A stretch of 64,000 nt of DNA from Amycolatopsis sulphurea (lineage in GTDB: Bacteria; Actinomycetota; Actinomycetes; Mycobacteriales; Pseudonocardiaceae). Positions 23,953 to 34,698 of this stretch are shown piece by piece (the stretch's first letter is position 1; each line of letters opens with the position of its first letter). The translations under genes were made by a program, and so were the position numbers. The stretch is taken from positions 2,232,001 through 2,296,000 of the forward strand of contig NZ_PDJK01000002.1 of assembly GCF_002564045.1 (NCBI RefSeq), read 5' to 3'. Under the pieces are notes generated by a model, which worked only from the letters and a program-made list of their open reading frames with translations, was not told the origin of the DNA and searched no databases.

Positions 23953-24015
23953 CGTGCCGGGGACTTGGCCGGAAACCTTGCACAAGCCCGGTTTCACAGG
24001 TAAGTCCCCGGCACG
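23953..24015. repeat. Long imperfect palindrome before the integrase gene
   Basis: CGTGCCGGGGACTT (23953-23966) is repeated exactly in inverse at 24002-24015, and an inner GAAACC/GGTTTC pair continues the symmetry around a TTGCACAA centre. The 63-bp structure ends 29 bp before the integrase ATG. It could be an operator, an attachment-related site or a structured leader of the integrase message. Confidence 0.6.
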
Positions 24016-24044
24016 ACCGCACCACACAGGGGAGTCGGCACACC

Positions 24045-25700
24045 ATGACGCGATCGGCGACGAAACGGCGCGGTCTCAAGACCATCCGCACCCTCGATGA
24101 CCTCGACACGGTACGGGTCGGGATCTACGTCCGGCGTTCCACCAACGACGAACACCAGCCCTACTCCATCGAAGCCCAAGACACCCGCCTCGGTGCCTAT
24201 GTCGAGTCGCAACCGGACTGGCGGCTGTCCCAGCGGTTCCACGATGACGCCTCCGGCGCGAGCACCGACCGTCCCGGGCTGCAACGCGCGCTCGCCGCCG
24301 CGCGCGCCGGGTTGATTGACGTGCTGCTGGTCTACCGGGTGGACCGATTCTCCCGGAACCTGTCGGACATGGTGACGCTGCTCGACGAGCTGGACGAGTG
24401 CGGGGTGGTGTTCCGGTCGGCTACCGAGCCGTTCGACACCGCGACCGCGATGGGGCGGATGCTGGTGCAGATGCTCGGCATGTTCGCCCAGTTCGAACGC
24501 GACACCATTATCGACCGCGTCATCAACGGCATGGAACGCAAGCACGCCAACGGCAAGTGGAAGGGCGGGAAACGGCCCTTCGGCTACCAGGTCGACAAGA
24601 CCACCGACACCCTGACCCCCGACGAGTCCGAAGCCGTGATCGTCCGCCTGATCTTCGACCTCTACACCCGCGACCGGCTCGGCACCCGCTCGATCGCGAA
24701 GGTGCTCAACGACCGGGGCCACCGGACCACCACCGGGGGGCGCTGGTCCGGGCACCAGGTAATCCGCGCCCTGAACAACCGCGTCTATCTCGGCGAACTG
24801 TCGTTCCGGGAGGCCACCAAGACCGGCACCCACCCCGCCATCATCACGACCGACGTATGGGACAAGGCGCAAGTCATCCTCGACGCGCGCGGCGAGTCCC
24901 ACGCCCACCGTGCCGCGTCCGGCTCCGACTACGTACTCACCGGCCGCCTGCGCTGCCCCAAGTGCGGTAAACCCATGATCGGCACCCGGGCGACCGGGCG
25001 GAACAAGACCTACCGCTACTACACGTGCTGGAACCTGGCCCGCTACGACGCCAGCAAGTGTGACGCGAAACGCCTCAACGCCGACGCGGTGGACGCCGCG
25101 ATCCTCGACGCCTTGGCCGAGTTCTACCGCACCCGGTACGACCTCATCACCGACGCGATCACCGCCGAGCAGGCCCACCACCGGGCCGCGCACGCCGACC
25201 GGCGCGCCGAACTCGCTACCGTCCGGACCCAGCTCACCACTACCGATCAGGCCATCGACCGCTACCTGACCGCGTTCGAGAACGGCAAGATGAAGGAAGA
25301 CCTTGTTGCCGACCGTGTCGACGGTCTACGGGCGCGGCTCAAGGAACTCCAGGCCCGCCGCGACGACCTCACCGCCGACCTCGACGACGGCCCCACCGCA
25401 CCCGACCCCGCTACGCTCGCCGAGGTCGCCGACCACATCGGCGACGTGGCCGCTGAGGGCAGCCACAACCAGACCAAGGCCCTGATCGAAGCCCTCATCG
25501 TCAAGGTCACCATCACCGGACCCACCACGCTCAAGCCCGTGTTCCGCATCCCCCAACCCCGCAACGCAAACGAGGCCGCAACCGCTCTACCAGCGGAAAC
25601 GGCCCCGAAAGGAGTGGTTCGCACAATGACTACATCGGTGGACCTGAGGGGAATCGAACCCCTGACCCCCGCCTTGCAAAGGCGGTGCTCTACCAATTGA
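24045..25700 (+). CDS. Large serine integrase of the element
   Basis: 551 residues in the integrated form. The resolvase domain begins VGIYVRRSTNDEHQPYSIEA; S32 is the catalytic Ser, and RVDRFSRN and EPFDTATAMGRMLVQM follow the family. A recombinase domain (RPFGYQVDKTTDTL, then LGTRSIAKVLNDRG) comes next, then a zinc ribbon with CPKCGK and later Cys (YTCWN, CDAKR), and a coiled coil (about 385-450). The last 20 codons (VDLRGIEPLTPALQRRCSTN) are read from antisense tRNA-Ala. Excision at the GTGGACCT repeat would replace them with a tail coded at 8678-8785. Start ATG 24045; a GGGGAG lies 13 bases upstream. Confidence 0.92.
   Translation: MTRSATKRRGLKTIRTLDDLDTVRVGIYVRRSTNDEHQPYSIEAQDTRLGAYVESQPDWRLSQRFHDDASGASTDRPGLQRALAAARAGLIDVLLVYRVDRFSRNLSDMVTLLDELDECGVVFRSATEPFDTATAMGRMLVQMLGMFAQFERDTIIDRVINGMERKHANGKWKGGKRPFGYQVDKTTDTLTPDESEAVIVRLIFDLYTRDRLGTRSIAKVLNDRGHRTTTGGRWSGHQVIRALNNRVYLGELSFREATKTGTHPAIITTDVWDKAQVILDARGESHAHRAASGSDYVLTGRLRCPKCGKPMIGTRATGRNKTYRYYTCWNLARYDASKCDAKRLNADAVDAAILDALAEFYRTRYDLITDAITAEQAHHRAAHADRRAELATVRTQLTTTDQAIDRYLTAFENGKMKEDLVADRVDGLRARLKELQARRDDLTADLDDGPTAPDPATLAEVADHIGDVAAEGSHNQTKALIEALIVKVTITGPTTLKPVFRIPQPRNANEAATALPAETAPKGVVRTMTTSVDLRGIEPLTPALQRRCSTN
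25638..25645. other. Right attachment site core (attR)
   Basis: GTGGACCT, identical to 8678-8685. It covers the last bases of tRNA-Ala (acceptor stem 3' strand plus discriminator), so the tRNA stays intact after integration. The repeat starts with a GTG codon in frame with the integrase. Confidence 0.65.
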
Positions 25701-25711
25701 GCTACAGGCCC
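25639..25711 (-). tRNA. tRNA-Ala (anticodon TGC)
   Basis: 73-nt cloverleaf read leftwards: acceptor GGGCCTG pairs with CAGGTCC, followed by discriminator A; D arm AGCTCAATTGGTAGAGC; anticodon loop TTTGCAA flanked by the CCGCC/GGCGG stem; T arm GGGGTTCGATTCCCC. CCA is not encoded. Its 3' end is the insertion target of the element. Its former terminator appears to lie at 8577-8604, so its transcript now runs into antisense of the integrase gene. Confidence 0.96.
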
Positions 25712-25736
25712 GATGCGGACGAAGTCCGCGAGTAGG

Positions 25737-25910
25737 TCAGTTGCGCGAGGCGTCCGCAGCCTTGGCCGGAGTACTGCCGTTGGCCGAGATCGGCCCGTTC
25801 GGGGCAGTAGCTTCCCGCCACAAGTCAGCCTCAGCCTTGGCAGCCTTGTTGCGCTTGACGACAAACAGCACGCCGCCCACGATGACCGCGAGTGCCAGCA
25901 GCTTCTTCAC
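25737..25910 (-). CDS. DLW-39 family small protein
   Basis: 57 residues from a GTG at 25910, preceded by AAGGGGG: MKKLLALAVIVGGVLFVVKR, then NKAAKAEADLWREATAPNG, with the defining ADLW motif. The N-terminal hydrophobic helix makes it a single-pass membrane protein. The DLW-39 family is a tiny actinobacterial family of unknown function usually found near gyrA and these tRNAs, so it was overlooked only because it is short. Stop at 25737-25739. Confidence 0.88.
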   Translation of the reverse strand: MKKLLALAVIVGGVLFVVKRNKAAKAEADLWREATAPNGPISANGSTPAKAADASRN

Positions 25911-25988
25911 GTGGAGCCCCCTTCGACATCTTTACCCTGAGCCACCCCCGATGCTACTGCACGCCCCCCACCCCTCCTCCCCCACCCG

Positions 25989-26002
25989 GTTCCACGTGGA
26001 AC
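25989..26002. promoter_or_regulatory. parS-like site 1
   Basis: GTTCCACGTGGAAC, a perfect 14-bp palindrome matching the parS core GTTNCACGTGNAAC; it extends to GG..CC for 16 bp. It is between DLW-39 and the tRNA-Ile terminator, 16-17 kb from the parA/parB cluster, consistent with origin-proximal parS scatter. Confidence 0.7.
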
Positions 26003-26034
26003 CACCACCCACGCCCACCCCACACCCCCACCCA

Positions 26035-26068
26035 CCAAAAAACCCGGCTCGCACACACGCGAACCGGG
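26035..26068 (-). terminator. Intrinsic terminator after tRNA-Ile
   Basis: The stem CCCGGCTCGC (26043-26052) pairs with GCGAACCGGG (26059-26068), with one G-T pair. On the minus strand the stem is followed by TTTTTT. It lies about 100 bp downstream of tRNA-Ile. Confidence 0.8.
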
Positions 26069-26170
26069 CCACACGCCTTACCTGGGGGTCCGGGGGTCAC
26101 CCCCCGGGAATAATCACCACCCGATCCCCGCGAAGTTGCGCCAGCAACAAGCAAGGATCGGCCAATCGGG

Positions 26171-26244
26171 TGGGCCCACCAGGACTTGAACCTGGGACCT
26201 CTTCGTTATCAGCGAAGCGCTCTAACCGCCTGAGCTATGGGCCC
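26171..26244 (-). tRNA. tRNA-Ile (anticodon GAT)
   Basis: 74-nt cloverleaf read leftwards: acceptor GGGCCCA pairs with TGGGCCC, then discriminator A; D arm AGCTCAGGCGGTTAGAGC; anticodon loop CTGATAA in the GCTTCG/CGAAG stem; T arm CCAGGTTCAAGTCCTGG. CCA is not encoded. It sits between DUF3566 and DLW-39, the usual actinobacterial order. Confidence 0.96.
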
Positions 26245-26294
26245 GTTGAACGGAATGAACTCTACCGGACGCCTGTTCGGCGCCCGCAACCGGG

Positions 26295-26921
26295 TTACTC
26301 CCGCTCGGACAAGGTGACTTCCAGGCCACCCGCCAGATCCGCCGACACGTTGTAGATGAACGCACTCACTGTGGCCAGTGCGGAAATCAGCACGATGTTG
26401 ATCGCGCCGAGGATCGCCGCGATGCCGAACACCCGGCCCGCACTGATCAGCGGGTCCGCCGGGGCACTGGCGCCCTCGCCGCCGACCAGCGAAGAGTACG
26501 TGCCGTTCAGCTTGTCCCAGACGCCCATGCCGTCGAGCACCGTGTACAGCACACCGACTGCGACCAGCCATACGAAGAACAGCGCGACACCCAGCACCAG
26601 CGCCAGTTTCAGCACCGACCACGGGTCGAACCGCTTGATCTGCAGGCTGGCCCGCCGCGGGCCGCGGCCGGGGCGGCGCAGCGCGCTCGGGGTGGGGCGG
26701 GTGCGCCCGGCCGGCGGCACGTCGCCGCCGGCCGGGGGGTCACCGAAAAGCGGAGCCGCCGCATGGCCGGCGGCCGAGTGTTCCGGCTCCTGCTCCGCAT
26801 AGGTCGCATCCGAGGTGGCGACCCCGGTCGAGACCGTGGCCTCGGAGTCGCCGCCGTCCTTGGCGGTGCGTTGCCAGGGCGGAGTGGCCGACTTGCCGTC
26901 GGACTTGTCGGATGGTGCCAC
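26295..26921 (-). CDS. DUF3566-domain membrane protein
   Basis: 208 residues from a GTG at 26921. The first 90 are disordered and charged. The DUF3566 domain follows: SLQIKRFDPWSVLKLALVLG opens it, the first membrane helix is about 104-126, and the second (IAAILGAINIVLISALATVSAFIYN) about 168-192, ending LAGGLEVTLSE. The family is found immediately downstream of gyrA in many actinobacteria; the role is unknown, although the link with gyrase genes and origin suggests envelope or nucleoid work. It is probably co-transcribed with gyrA, 35 bp away. Confidence 0.93.
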   Translation of the reverse strand: MAPSDKSDGKSATPPWQRTAKDGGDSEATVSTGVATSDATYAEQEPEHSAAGHAAAPLFGDPPAGGDVPPAGRTRPTPSALRRPGRGPRRASLQIKRFDPWSVLKLALVLGVALFFVWLVAVGVLYTVLDGMGVWDKLNGTYSSLVGGEGASAPADPLISAGRVFGIAAILGAINIVLISALATVSAFIYNVSADLAGGLEVTLSERE

Positions 26922-26956
26922 GTTGAGTCAGTCCTTACCCGTGCGTGGGGCGCCGC

Positions 26957-29542
26957 TCACTGCTCCGGCGCCGTCCCGTCTTCTACTGTGGTCGGCTCGT
27001 TCTCGGTCGAAGGTTCCCCGGTCGCGACGGCGGCTTCACCGCCGGGTTCCGCGGCACCTTCTTCACCATCAGTGGCGACGTCCGAGCCCTCGTCGGCGTT
27101 GCGTGCCACCGCGAGAAGAGTGGTGCCCTCCCCGAGATTCATCAGCCGCACGCCCTTGGTCTGCCGACCGGCCTTGCGCACGTCACGCGCCGGCGTGCGG
27201 ATGACTCCGCCGCTGGAGGTGATGGCGAACAGCTCGTCGTCCTCGTCGACGATGAGCGCCCCCACCAGCCTGCCACGTTTGCTGTCGTGCTGAATGGTGA
27301 GCACACCCTTGCCGCCCCGGCCCTGCACCGGGTAGTCCTCGATCGAGGTGCGCTTGCCGTACGCGCCCTCAGTCGCGACCAGCAGGTACTTGTCCTCCTT
27401 GACCACGCCGATCGCGAGCAGCTCGTCACCGTCGTTGAACCGCATGCCCAGCACACCGGAGGTCGGCCTGCCCATAGGGCGCAGCGCCTCGTCGGTGGCG
27501 TGGAAGCGGATCGACTGGCCGCCCGCGGACACCAGCAGCAGGTCGTCCTCGGCCGCGGCGAGCACCGCGCCCATCAGCTCGTCGCCCTCGCGCAGGTTGA
27601 TCGCGATCAGGCCGCCGGCGCGGTTGGAGTCGAAGTCGGTGAGTTTGGTCTTCTTCACCAGCCCGCGCTGCGTGGCGAGCACCAGGTACGGCGCCACCTC
27701 GTAGTTCGGGATCTCTATGACCTGGGCGATCTGCTCGTCCGGCTGGAAGGCCAGCAGGTTCGCCACATGCTGGCCACGCGCGTTGCGGTTGGCCTCGGGC
27801 AGGTCGTAGGCCTTCGCGCGATATACCCGGCCCTTGTTCGTGAAGAACAGGATCCAGTCGTGAGTGGAGCACACGAAGAAGTGCTGGACGATGTCGTCCT
27901 GCCGCAGCGCGGTGCCCTGCACGCCCTTGCCGCCCCGCTTCTGCGAGCGGTACAGATCGGTCTTGGTGCGCTTCGCATACCCCGTGCGGGTGATCGTGAC
28001 GACGACGTCTTCCTGCGCGATCAGGTCCTCGACCGACACGTCGCCGTCGAACGGGATGATCTGGGTACGCCGGTCGTCGCCGTACTTGTCGACGATCCCC
28101 GTCAGCTCGTCGCGGACGATGGTGCGCTGCCGCTCCGGCCTCGCCAGGATGTCCTTGAGGTCGGCGATCTCCAGCTCGATCTCGGCCAGGGTGTCGATGA
28201 TCTTCTGCCGTTCGAGCGCGGCCAGCCGGCGCAGCTGCATGTCCAGGATCGCGGTGGCCTGGATCTCGTCGACCGCCAGCAGTTCCATCAGGGCGGGCCG
28301 GGCCTCGTCGGCCGAGGGCGAACGCCGGATAAGCGCGATGACCTCGTCGAGCATGTCCAGCGCCTTGACCAGGCCACGCAGGATGTGGGCGCGTTCCTCG
28401 GCCTTGCGTAGCCGGAACCGGGTCCGCCGCACGATCACGTCGATCTGGTGATTGACGTAATGCCGGATGACCTGGTCCAGCCGCAGCGTGCGCGGCACCT
28501 GATCGACCAGGGCCAGCATGTTCACGCCGAAGTTCTGCTGCAGCTGGGTGTGCTTGTAGAGGTTGTTCAGCACCACCTTGGCCACCGCGTCGCGGCGCAG
28601 CGTGATCACGATCCGCATACCGGACCGGCTGTTGGACTCGTCCGCGATGTCCGAAATGCCGACGACTTTGCCGTCGCGCACCAGGTGCGCGATGTTCTCC
28701 ACCAGGTTGTCCGGGTTCACCTGGTACGGCAGCTCGGACACGACGAGCGTGGTGCGCCCCTTCGCGTCCTCCTCGACCTCGACCACCGCGCGCATCCGGA
28801 TGGAGCCGCGACCGGTGCGGTAGGCGTCTTCGATGCCGGAGGTACCGAGGATCATCGCCTTGGTCGGGAAGTCCGGGCCCTTGATCCGCACGAGCAGCGC
28901 GGCCAGCAGCTCGTCGTCGGTGGCTTCGGGATTCTCCAGCGCCCACACCACGCCGTCGGCGACCTCGCGCAGGTTGTGCGGCGGGATGTTGGTCGCCATC
29001 CCGACCGCGATCCCGGAACTGCCGTTGACCAGCAGGTTCGGGAACCGCGACGGCAGCACGTCCGGTTCCTGGGTGCGGCCGTCGTAGTTGTCGCGGAAGT
29101 CGACGGTGTCCTCTTCGATATCGGCCAGCATCTGCATGGCCAACGGCGCGAGGCGCGACTCGGTGTACCGCATGGCGGCAGCCGGATCGTTGCCCGGCGA
29201 GCCGAAGTTGCCCTGCCCGTCGATCAGCGGGTACCGCATCGACCAGCGCTGGGCCAGCCGCACGAGGGCGTCGTAGATCGCCGAGTCGCCGTGCGGGTGG
29301 TAGTTGCCCATGACGTCGCCGACGACGCGGGAGCACTTGTTGTACCCGCGGTCCGGGCGGAACCCGGAGTCGAACATGGAGTAGAGCACCCGGCGGTGCA
29401 CCGGCTTGAGACCGTCGCGCACGTCCGGCAGCGCCCGGGACACGATCACGCTCATCGCGTAGTCGATGTAGGAGCGCTGCATCTCCTGCTGGATGTCGAT
29501 CGGCTCGATCCGATCGCGCTCCGGCGGCAAGGTTTCGGTCAC
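26957..29542 (-). CDS. gyrA: DNA gyrase subunit A
   Basis: 861 residues. The breakage-reunion domain has the active Tyr in AAMRYTESR (Y126). The quinolone region reads [11 protein letters not shown], with S87 and D91 matching the drug-sensitive residues of enterobacterial GyrA; many mycobacteria have Ala at the first position. The GyrA box is in KRGGKGVQG, followed by the six-bladed C-terminal DNA-wrapping repeats. The tail is acidic (Glu/Gly/Ala-rich) and longer than in E. coli's core. With GyrB it introduces negative supercoils. It lies 128 bp downstream of gyrB, probably in one transcript. Confidence 0.99.
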   Translation of the reverse strand: MTETLPPERDRIEPIDIQQEMQRSYIDYAMSVIVSRALPDVRDGLKPVHRRVLYSMFDSGFRPDRGYNKCSRVVGDVMGNYHPHGDSAIYDALVRLAQRWSMRYPLIDGQGNFGSPGNDPAAAMRYTESRLAPLAMQMLADIEEDTVDFRDNYDGRTQEPDVLPSRFPNLLVNGSSGIAVGMATNIPPHNLREVADGVVWALENPEATDDELLAALLVRIKGPDFPTKAMILGTSGIEDAYRTGRGSIRMRAVVEVEEDAKGRTTLVVSELPYQVNPDNLVENIAHLVRDGKVVGISDIADESNSRSGMRIVITLRRDAVAKVVLNNLYKHTQLQQNFGVNMLALVDQVPRTLRLDQVIRHYVNHQIDVIVRRTRFRLRKAEERAHILRGLVKALDMLDEVIALIRRSPSADEARPALMELLAVDEIQATAILDMQLRRLAALERQKIIDTLAEIELEIADLKDILARPERQRTIVRDELTGIVDKYGDDRRTQIIPFDGDVSVEDLIAQEDVVVTITRTGYAKRTKTDLYRSQKRGGKGVQGTALRQDDIVQHFFVCSTHDWILFFTNKGRVYRAKAYDLPEANRNARGQHVANLLAFQPDEQIAQVIEIPNYEVAPYLVLATQRGLVKKTKLTDFDSNRAGGLIAINLREGDELMGAVLAAAEDDLLLVSAGGQSIRFHATDEALRPMGRPTSGVLGMRFNDGDELLAIGVVKEDKYLLVATEGAYGKRTSIEDYPVQGRGGKGVLTIQHDSKRGRLVGALIVDEDDELFAITSSGGVIRTPARDVRKAGRQTKGVRLMNLGEGTTLLAVARNADEGSDVATDGEEGAAEPGGEAAVATGEPSTENEPTTVEDGTAPEQ

Positions 29543-29670
29543 TACGGGCTCTTCTCTTCACGCGGCGGCCGGGTGGAACCGGTCCCACCGCATCGCGGAC
29601 AAGTATTTCCTCGAACCCGGCCGGTCCCGAAACACACCGGGCAGTCTTCAAGCCTGGTCACCGAGGTCTC

Positions 29671-31707
<2,037 letters not shown>

Positions 31708-31835
31708 TCACATGCGGCAAGGACACCCCTCAGCGGGTCACAGCGGCGCGAAATCACCCTTGGCCTAGTCCGCTCGTATCCGGAGCGTCGTCACGCGGTT
31801 CTCGGGGAACTCATCCGGCCGTGGCGCAACCCCGG

Positions 31836-32594
31836 TCAGCCGTACGTGTCACGCGGGCCCCGGCCGGGCACGTGACGCGGGCCTTTCCGCCAGCTCGGCG
31901 CGGTCGGGCCCTGGATCCGCATCCGCTTGACCACCCCGTGCCCGACCCCCGCGGCGATCTTCGCGAGCAGCTTTCCCTGGAGCAATCGCAGCTGCGTGGC
32001 CCACGCGGTGGAACTCGCGCGCACGGTCAGCTCGCCGTCCTTGAGCGTCACCGGCTGGGCGTGCTCGGCGACGTCCTCGCCGACCAGCCGTGCCCACTGC
32101 CCGAAGACCCGGGCGTTGGTCATCGTGTCCTGCCAGCCGCTGTCGCTGATCAGCCGGGAGACCAGCCTGCCGAGCGGCTGTGGATCGCGAGCATCGGCGC
32201 CCGGCCCGGACCAGCGGCGACGGCGCGGGTGCTGCCCGGTGCCCCCACCACCGATCCGGCCACGACGCAGGTTCGGGGGCGCACCGCGTTCGCGTGCCTT
32301 CGCCTTCGCCGCTTCGAGTGCGGCGTGCGCCAGGTCGCGGCCGGTGCGAGGTTGCTCCCCAGGCGCGCTCCCGTTCGGCCCAGCGGGGCCCTCACCATCA
32401 GTGACCGGGCCGACGGAGTCACCTGGACTTTTCCCGGCGGCGGCGCTGTCAAGACCACCATCCGGCCGGTTCGTCACGCGCCGCGATAACCCGGGCACCG
32501 GTTTATCCACACTGTCCACAGGTTTATCCCCAGATCGATGGACACCTGATGTGACACCAGTCACTCGACGTGGTCGTGCTGCTCGATCAGCCAC
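31836..32594 (-). CDS. dciA: DUF721/DciA-like replication protein
   Basis: 252 residues from a GTG at 32594, overlapping the recF stop. A long disordered N-terminus (1-140, Pro/Gly/Asp/Arg) precedes the DUF721 domain: [55 protein letters not shown] and a final [14 protein letters not shown]. DciA proteins load or stimulate the replicative helicase DnaB in most bacteria lacking DnaC; this is the mycobacterial Rv0004 position. Three DnaA boxes occur inside its 5' coding region. An upstream alternative start cannot be excluded. Confidence 0.88.
   Translation of the reverse strand: MADRAARPRRVTGVTSGVHRSGDKPVDSVDKPVPGLSRRVTNRPDGGLDSAAAGKSPGDSVGPVTDGEGPAGPNGSAPGEQPRTGRDLAHAALEAAKAKARERGAPPNLRRGRIGGGGTGQHPRRRRWSGPGADARDPQPLGRLVSRLISDSGWQDTMTNARVFGQWARLVGEDVAEHAQPVTLKDGELTVRASSTAWATQLRLLQGKLLAKIAAGVGHGVVKRMRIQGPTAPSWRKGPRHVPGRGPRDTYG
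32503..32532. promoter_or_regulatory. DnaA-box cluster inside the dciA gene
   Basis: Three sites lie in 30 bp: TTATCCACA (32503-32511), CTGTCCACA (32512-32520) and TTATCCCCA (32524-32532), the first two directly abutting. They are inside the dciA coding region (codons near residues 22-31), about 3.3 kb from the dnaN end of the oriC region. They could bind DnaA for titration or autoregulation. Confidence 0.6.
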
Positions 32595-33741
32595 GCGTCA
32601 CCTCACCGTCTGCCACCGTGAACCGGGTACCGGCCAGCTCCGCCGGGACGTCCTCGTCGACCGCCGCGGTGATGAGCACCTGTTCAGCGCCCGCGGCGAC
32701 CTCCGCGAGCCGGGCCCGGCGCTTGCGGTCGAGCTCGGCGAACACATCGTCCAGCAAAAGCACCGGCTCACCCGCTTCGGCACGCAGAAGCTCGTAACTA
32801 CCGAGCCGCAACGCCAGTGCGAACGACCACGACTCACCGTGGCTCGCGTACCCCTTCGCCGGTGCTTCGCCGAGAATCAGTTCCAGCTCGTCCCGATGCG
32901 GCCCGACGAGACTGATCCCACGCTCCAGCTCGTTACGCCGTACGTCGGCCATCGCCGTCAGCAGCAACCCACGCAACGCCTCAGGCTCCGCGCGCTCGCC
33001 ACCGGGCGTGCCGTAGGACGGCGGCAGCGCTTCGCCCAGCGAAGAGCGGTACGCGATCTTCACCGGCTGCGAGTCCGGCGCGACACCCATGTACGCGTCG
33101 GCAGTGTACGGCGCGAGGTCTGCGACGAGGTTCAGCCGCGCCGCAAGAAGTTGCGCGCCTGCGACCGACAGATGGTCGTCCCACACATCGAGCGTCGACA
33201 GCGCGTACGGATCTTCACGACCTGTACGGCGCTTGCCCGCGGTCTTGAGCAATGCGTTGCGCTGCTTCAACACCTTCTCGTAGTCGGCGCGCACACCCGC
33301 GTACCGAGGCGCGCGAAGCACGAGAAGCTCATCCATGAACCGACGGCGTTCGCTCGGATCTCCACGCACCAACGCGAGATCCTCCGGAGCGAACAGCACT
33401 GTGCGCAGAATGCCGAGCACGTCACGTGGTTTGCCCACGGCGCCGCGGTTCACCCGTGCCCGGTTGGCGCGACCGGCGGTGATCTCGAGCTCGACCGTCA
33501 GCTCACGACCCTCGTTGACCACCGCGACCCGCACGAGCGCGCGCTCGCACCCATGACGAATCAGCGGAGCGTCCGTCGCGACCCGGTGCGAGCCGAGCGT
33601 CGCGACGTAACCGACCGCTTCGAGCAGGTTCGTCTTCCCCCGGCCGTTCTGGCCGACCAGCACGACCGGCCCCGGCTCCAGGGCGAGATCGGCCTGCGGC
33701 CAGGACCGGAAGTCGGTGACCTGGAGATGTCGCAGATACAC
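32587..33741 (-). CDS. recF: DNA replication and repair protein RecF
   Basis: 384 residues from a GTG at 33741. The ABC-type ATPase has Walker [16 protein letters not shown] near residue 30, the opening [16 protein letters not shown], the signature [14 protein letters not shown], and Walker B with D-loop [19 protein letters not shown]. RecF binds single/double-strand junctions and loads RecA at gaps with RecO and RecR. The order gyrB-dciA-recF-gnd-dnaN is the usual actinobacterial one. Its stop overlaps the start of dciA by eight bases. Confidence 0.98.
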   Translation of the reverse strand: MYLRHLQVTDFRSWPQADLALEPGPVVLVGQNGRGKTNLLEAVGYVATLGSHRVATDAPLIRHGCERALVRVAVVNEGRELTVELEITAGRANRARVNRGAVGKPRDVLGILRTVLFAPEDLALVRGDPSERRRFMDELLVLRAPRYAGVRADYEKVLKQRNALLKTAGKRRTGREDPYALSTLDVWDDHLSVAGAQLLAARLNLVADLAPYTADAYMGVAPDSQPVKIAYRSSLGEALPPSYGTPGGERAEPEALRGLLLTAMADVRRNELERGISLVGPHRDELELILGEAPAKGYASHGESWSFALALRLGSYELLRAEAGEPVLLLDDVFAELDRKRRARLAEVAAGAEQVLITAAVDEDVPAELAGTRFTVADGEVTRG

Positions 33742-33762
33742 GGAAGGGGACCGCGCGGGAGG

Positions 33763-34653
33763 CTAGCTCCCGGCCTTCTTCACCGCGTGGCCGCCGAACT
33801 GGTTGCGCAGCGCGGCCACCGCACGCATGGCGGAGGAGTCCTTCTGCCGCGAGGAGAACCGGGCGAACAGTGCCGCCGACAGCACCGGCGCCGGCACCGC
33901 GTGGTTGACCGCTTCCTCCAGCGTCCACCGGCCCTCGCCGGAGTCCTCGACGTACCCTTCGAGGTCGTCCAGGTCCGGGTCCTCGTCGAGCGCGCGGACC
34001 AGCAGATCGAGCAGCCAGGAGCGGACCACGGTGCCGCGCTGCCAGCCTTTGATCACGGCCGGCACGTCTTCGACGACCTTCGACGCTTCGAGCAGCTCGA
34101 AACCCTCGGCGTAGGCCTGCATGATGCCGTACTCGATGCCGTTGTGGATCATCTTCGCGTAGTGCCCGGCGCCGACCGAACCGGCGTGCGAGAAGCCCTC
34201 TTCCCGCGGGCCTTCCGGACGCAGCGTGTTGAAGATCGGCATCGCACGGGCCACATCGGATGCCGCGCCACCGACCATCAGGCCGTAGCCGTTGTCCTTG
34301 CCCCAGACCCCGCCGGACACCCCGCAGTCGAGGTAGCCGACGCCCTTGGCGGCGAGCAGGTCGGCGTTCAGCTTGTCATCGGTGAACTTCGAGTTCCCGC
34401 CGTCGATCACCAGGTCGCCCTCGGCCATCAGCTGCCCGAGTTCGATGACGGTCTGCCGGGTCGGCTCGCCGGCGGGCACCATGATCCAGACGATTCGCGG
34501 ACCGGTCAGCTTGGCCACCAGATCGGCTAGCGAGGCGGCATCGCTCACCTCGGGGTTGCGGTCGTAGCCGACCACCTCGTGCCCGGCGGCGCGCAGCCGC
34601 TCGCGCATGTTGAAACCCATCTTGCCCAGGCCGACCAGACCCAGCTGAACCAT
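33763..34653 (-). CDS. gnd: 6-phosphogluconate dehydrogenase, short (decarboxylating) form
   Basis: 296 residues. Rossmann motif GLVGLGKMGFNMRERL at the N-terminus, YDRNPEV, the family signature IDGGNSKFTDD, CGVSGGVWG, HAGSVGAGHYAKMIHNGIEYG (catalytic Lys and Asn) and the helical C-terminal domain ending FGGHAVKK. This 300-residue NAD/NADP type is a common actinobacterial version of the pentose phosphate enzyme. Ribosome site AAGGAG eight bases before the ATG. It sits between recF and dnaN, as in mycobacteria, though it has no obvious replication role. Confidence 0.95.
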   Translation of the reverse strand: MVQLGLVGLGKMGFNMRERLRAAGHEVVGYDRNPEVSDAASLADLVAKLTGPRIVWIMVPAGEPTRQTVIELGQLMAEGDLVIDGGNSKFTDDKLNADLLAAKGVGYLDCGVSGGVWGKDNGYGLMVGGAASDVARAMPIFNTLRPEGPREEGFSHAGSVGAGHYAKMIHNGIEYGIMQAYAEGFELLEASKVVEDVPAVIKGWQRGTVVRSWLLDLLVRALDEDPDLDDLEGYVEDSGEGRWTLEEAVNHAVPAPVLSAALFARFSSRQKDSSAMRAVAALRNQFGGHAVKKAGS

Positions 34654-34698
34654 GAGAGCTCCTTGGTTGGTAAGGAAAATCCGCGGGGCGAGGGCCGG

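Larger units (their letters stand above)
8678..25645. mobile_element. 17-kb actinobacterial integrative (conjugative) element in tRNA-Ala
   Basis: Boundaries are set by the 8-bp direct repeat GTGGACCT at 8678-8685 and 25638-25645, the latter covering the 3' end of tRNA-Ala. Inside lie a serine integrase at the right end, transfer-type genes (DUF2637 protein, membrane protein, HerA/TraG-like ATPase, replication-relaxation protein), a primase-polymerase-like gene, two HTH regulators, a PLP enzyme as cargo and a WXG100-like/hydrolase/lipoprotein cassette. The region interrupts an otherwise standard oriC-proximal gene order. Mobility at present is doubtful because the ATPase gene carries a frameshift. 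Borders are inferred; an excision-junction PCR would settle them. Confidence 0.8.

Noticed and set aside
31927..34530. 867-codon plus-strand frame across dciA, recF and gnd
   Set aside because: It is antisense to well-supported conserved genes and has the His/Arg/Pro bias of a shadow frame in GC-rich DNA.
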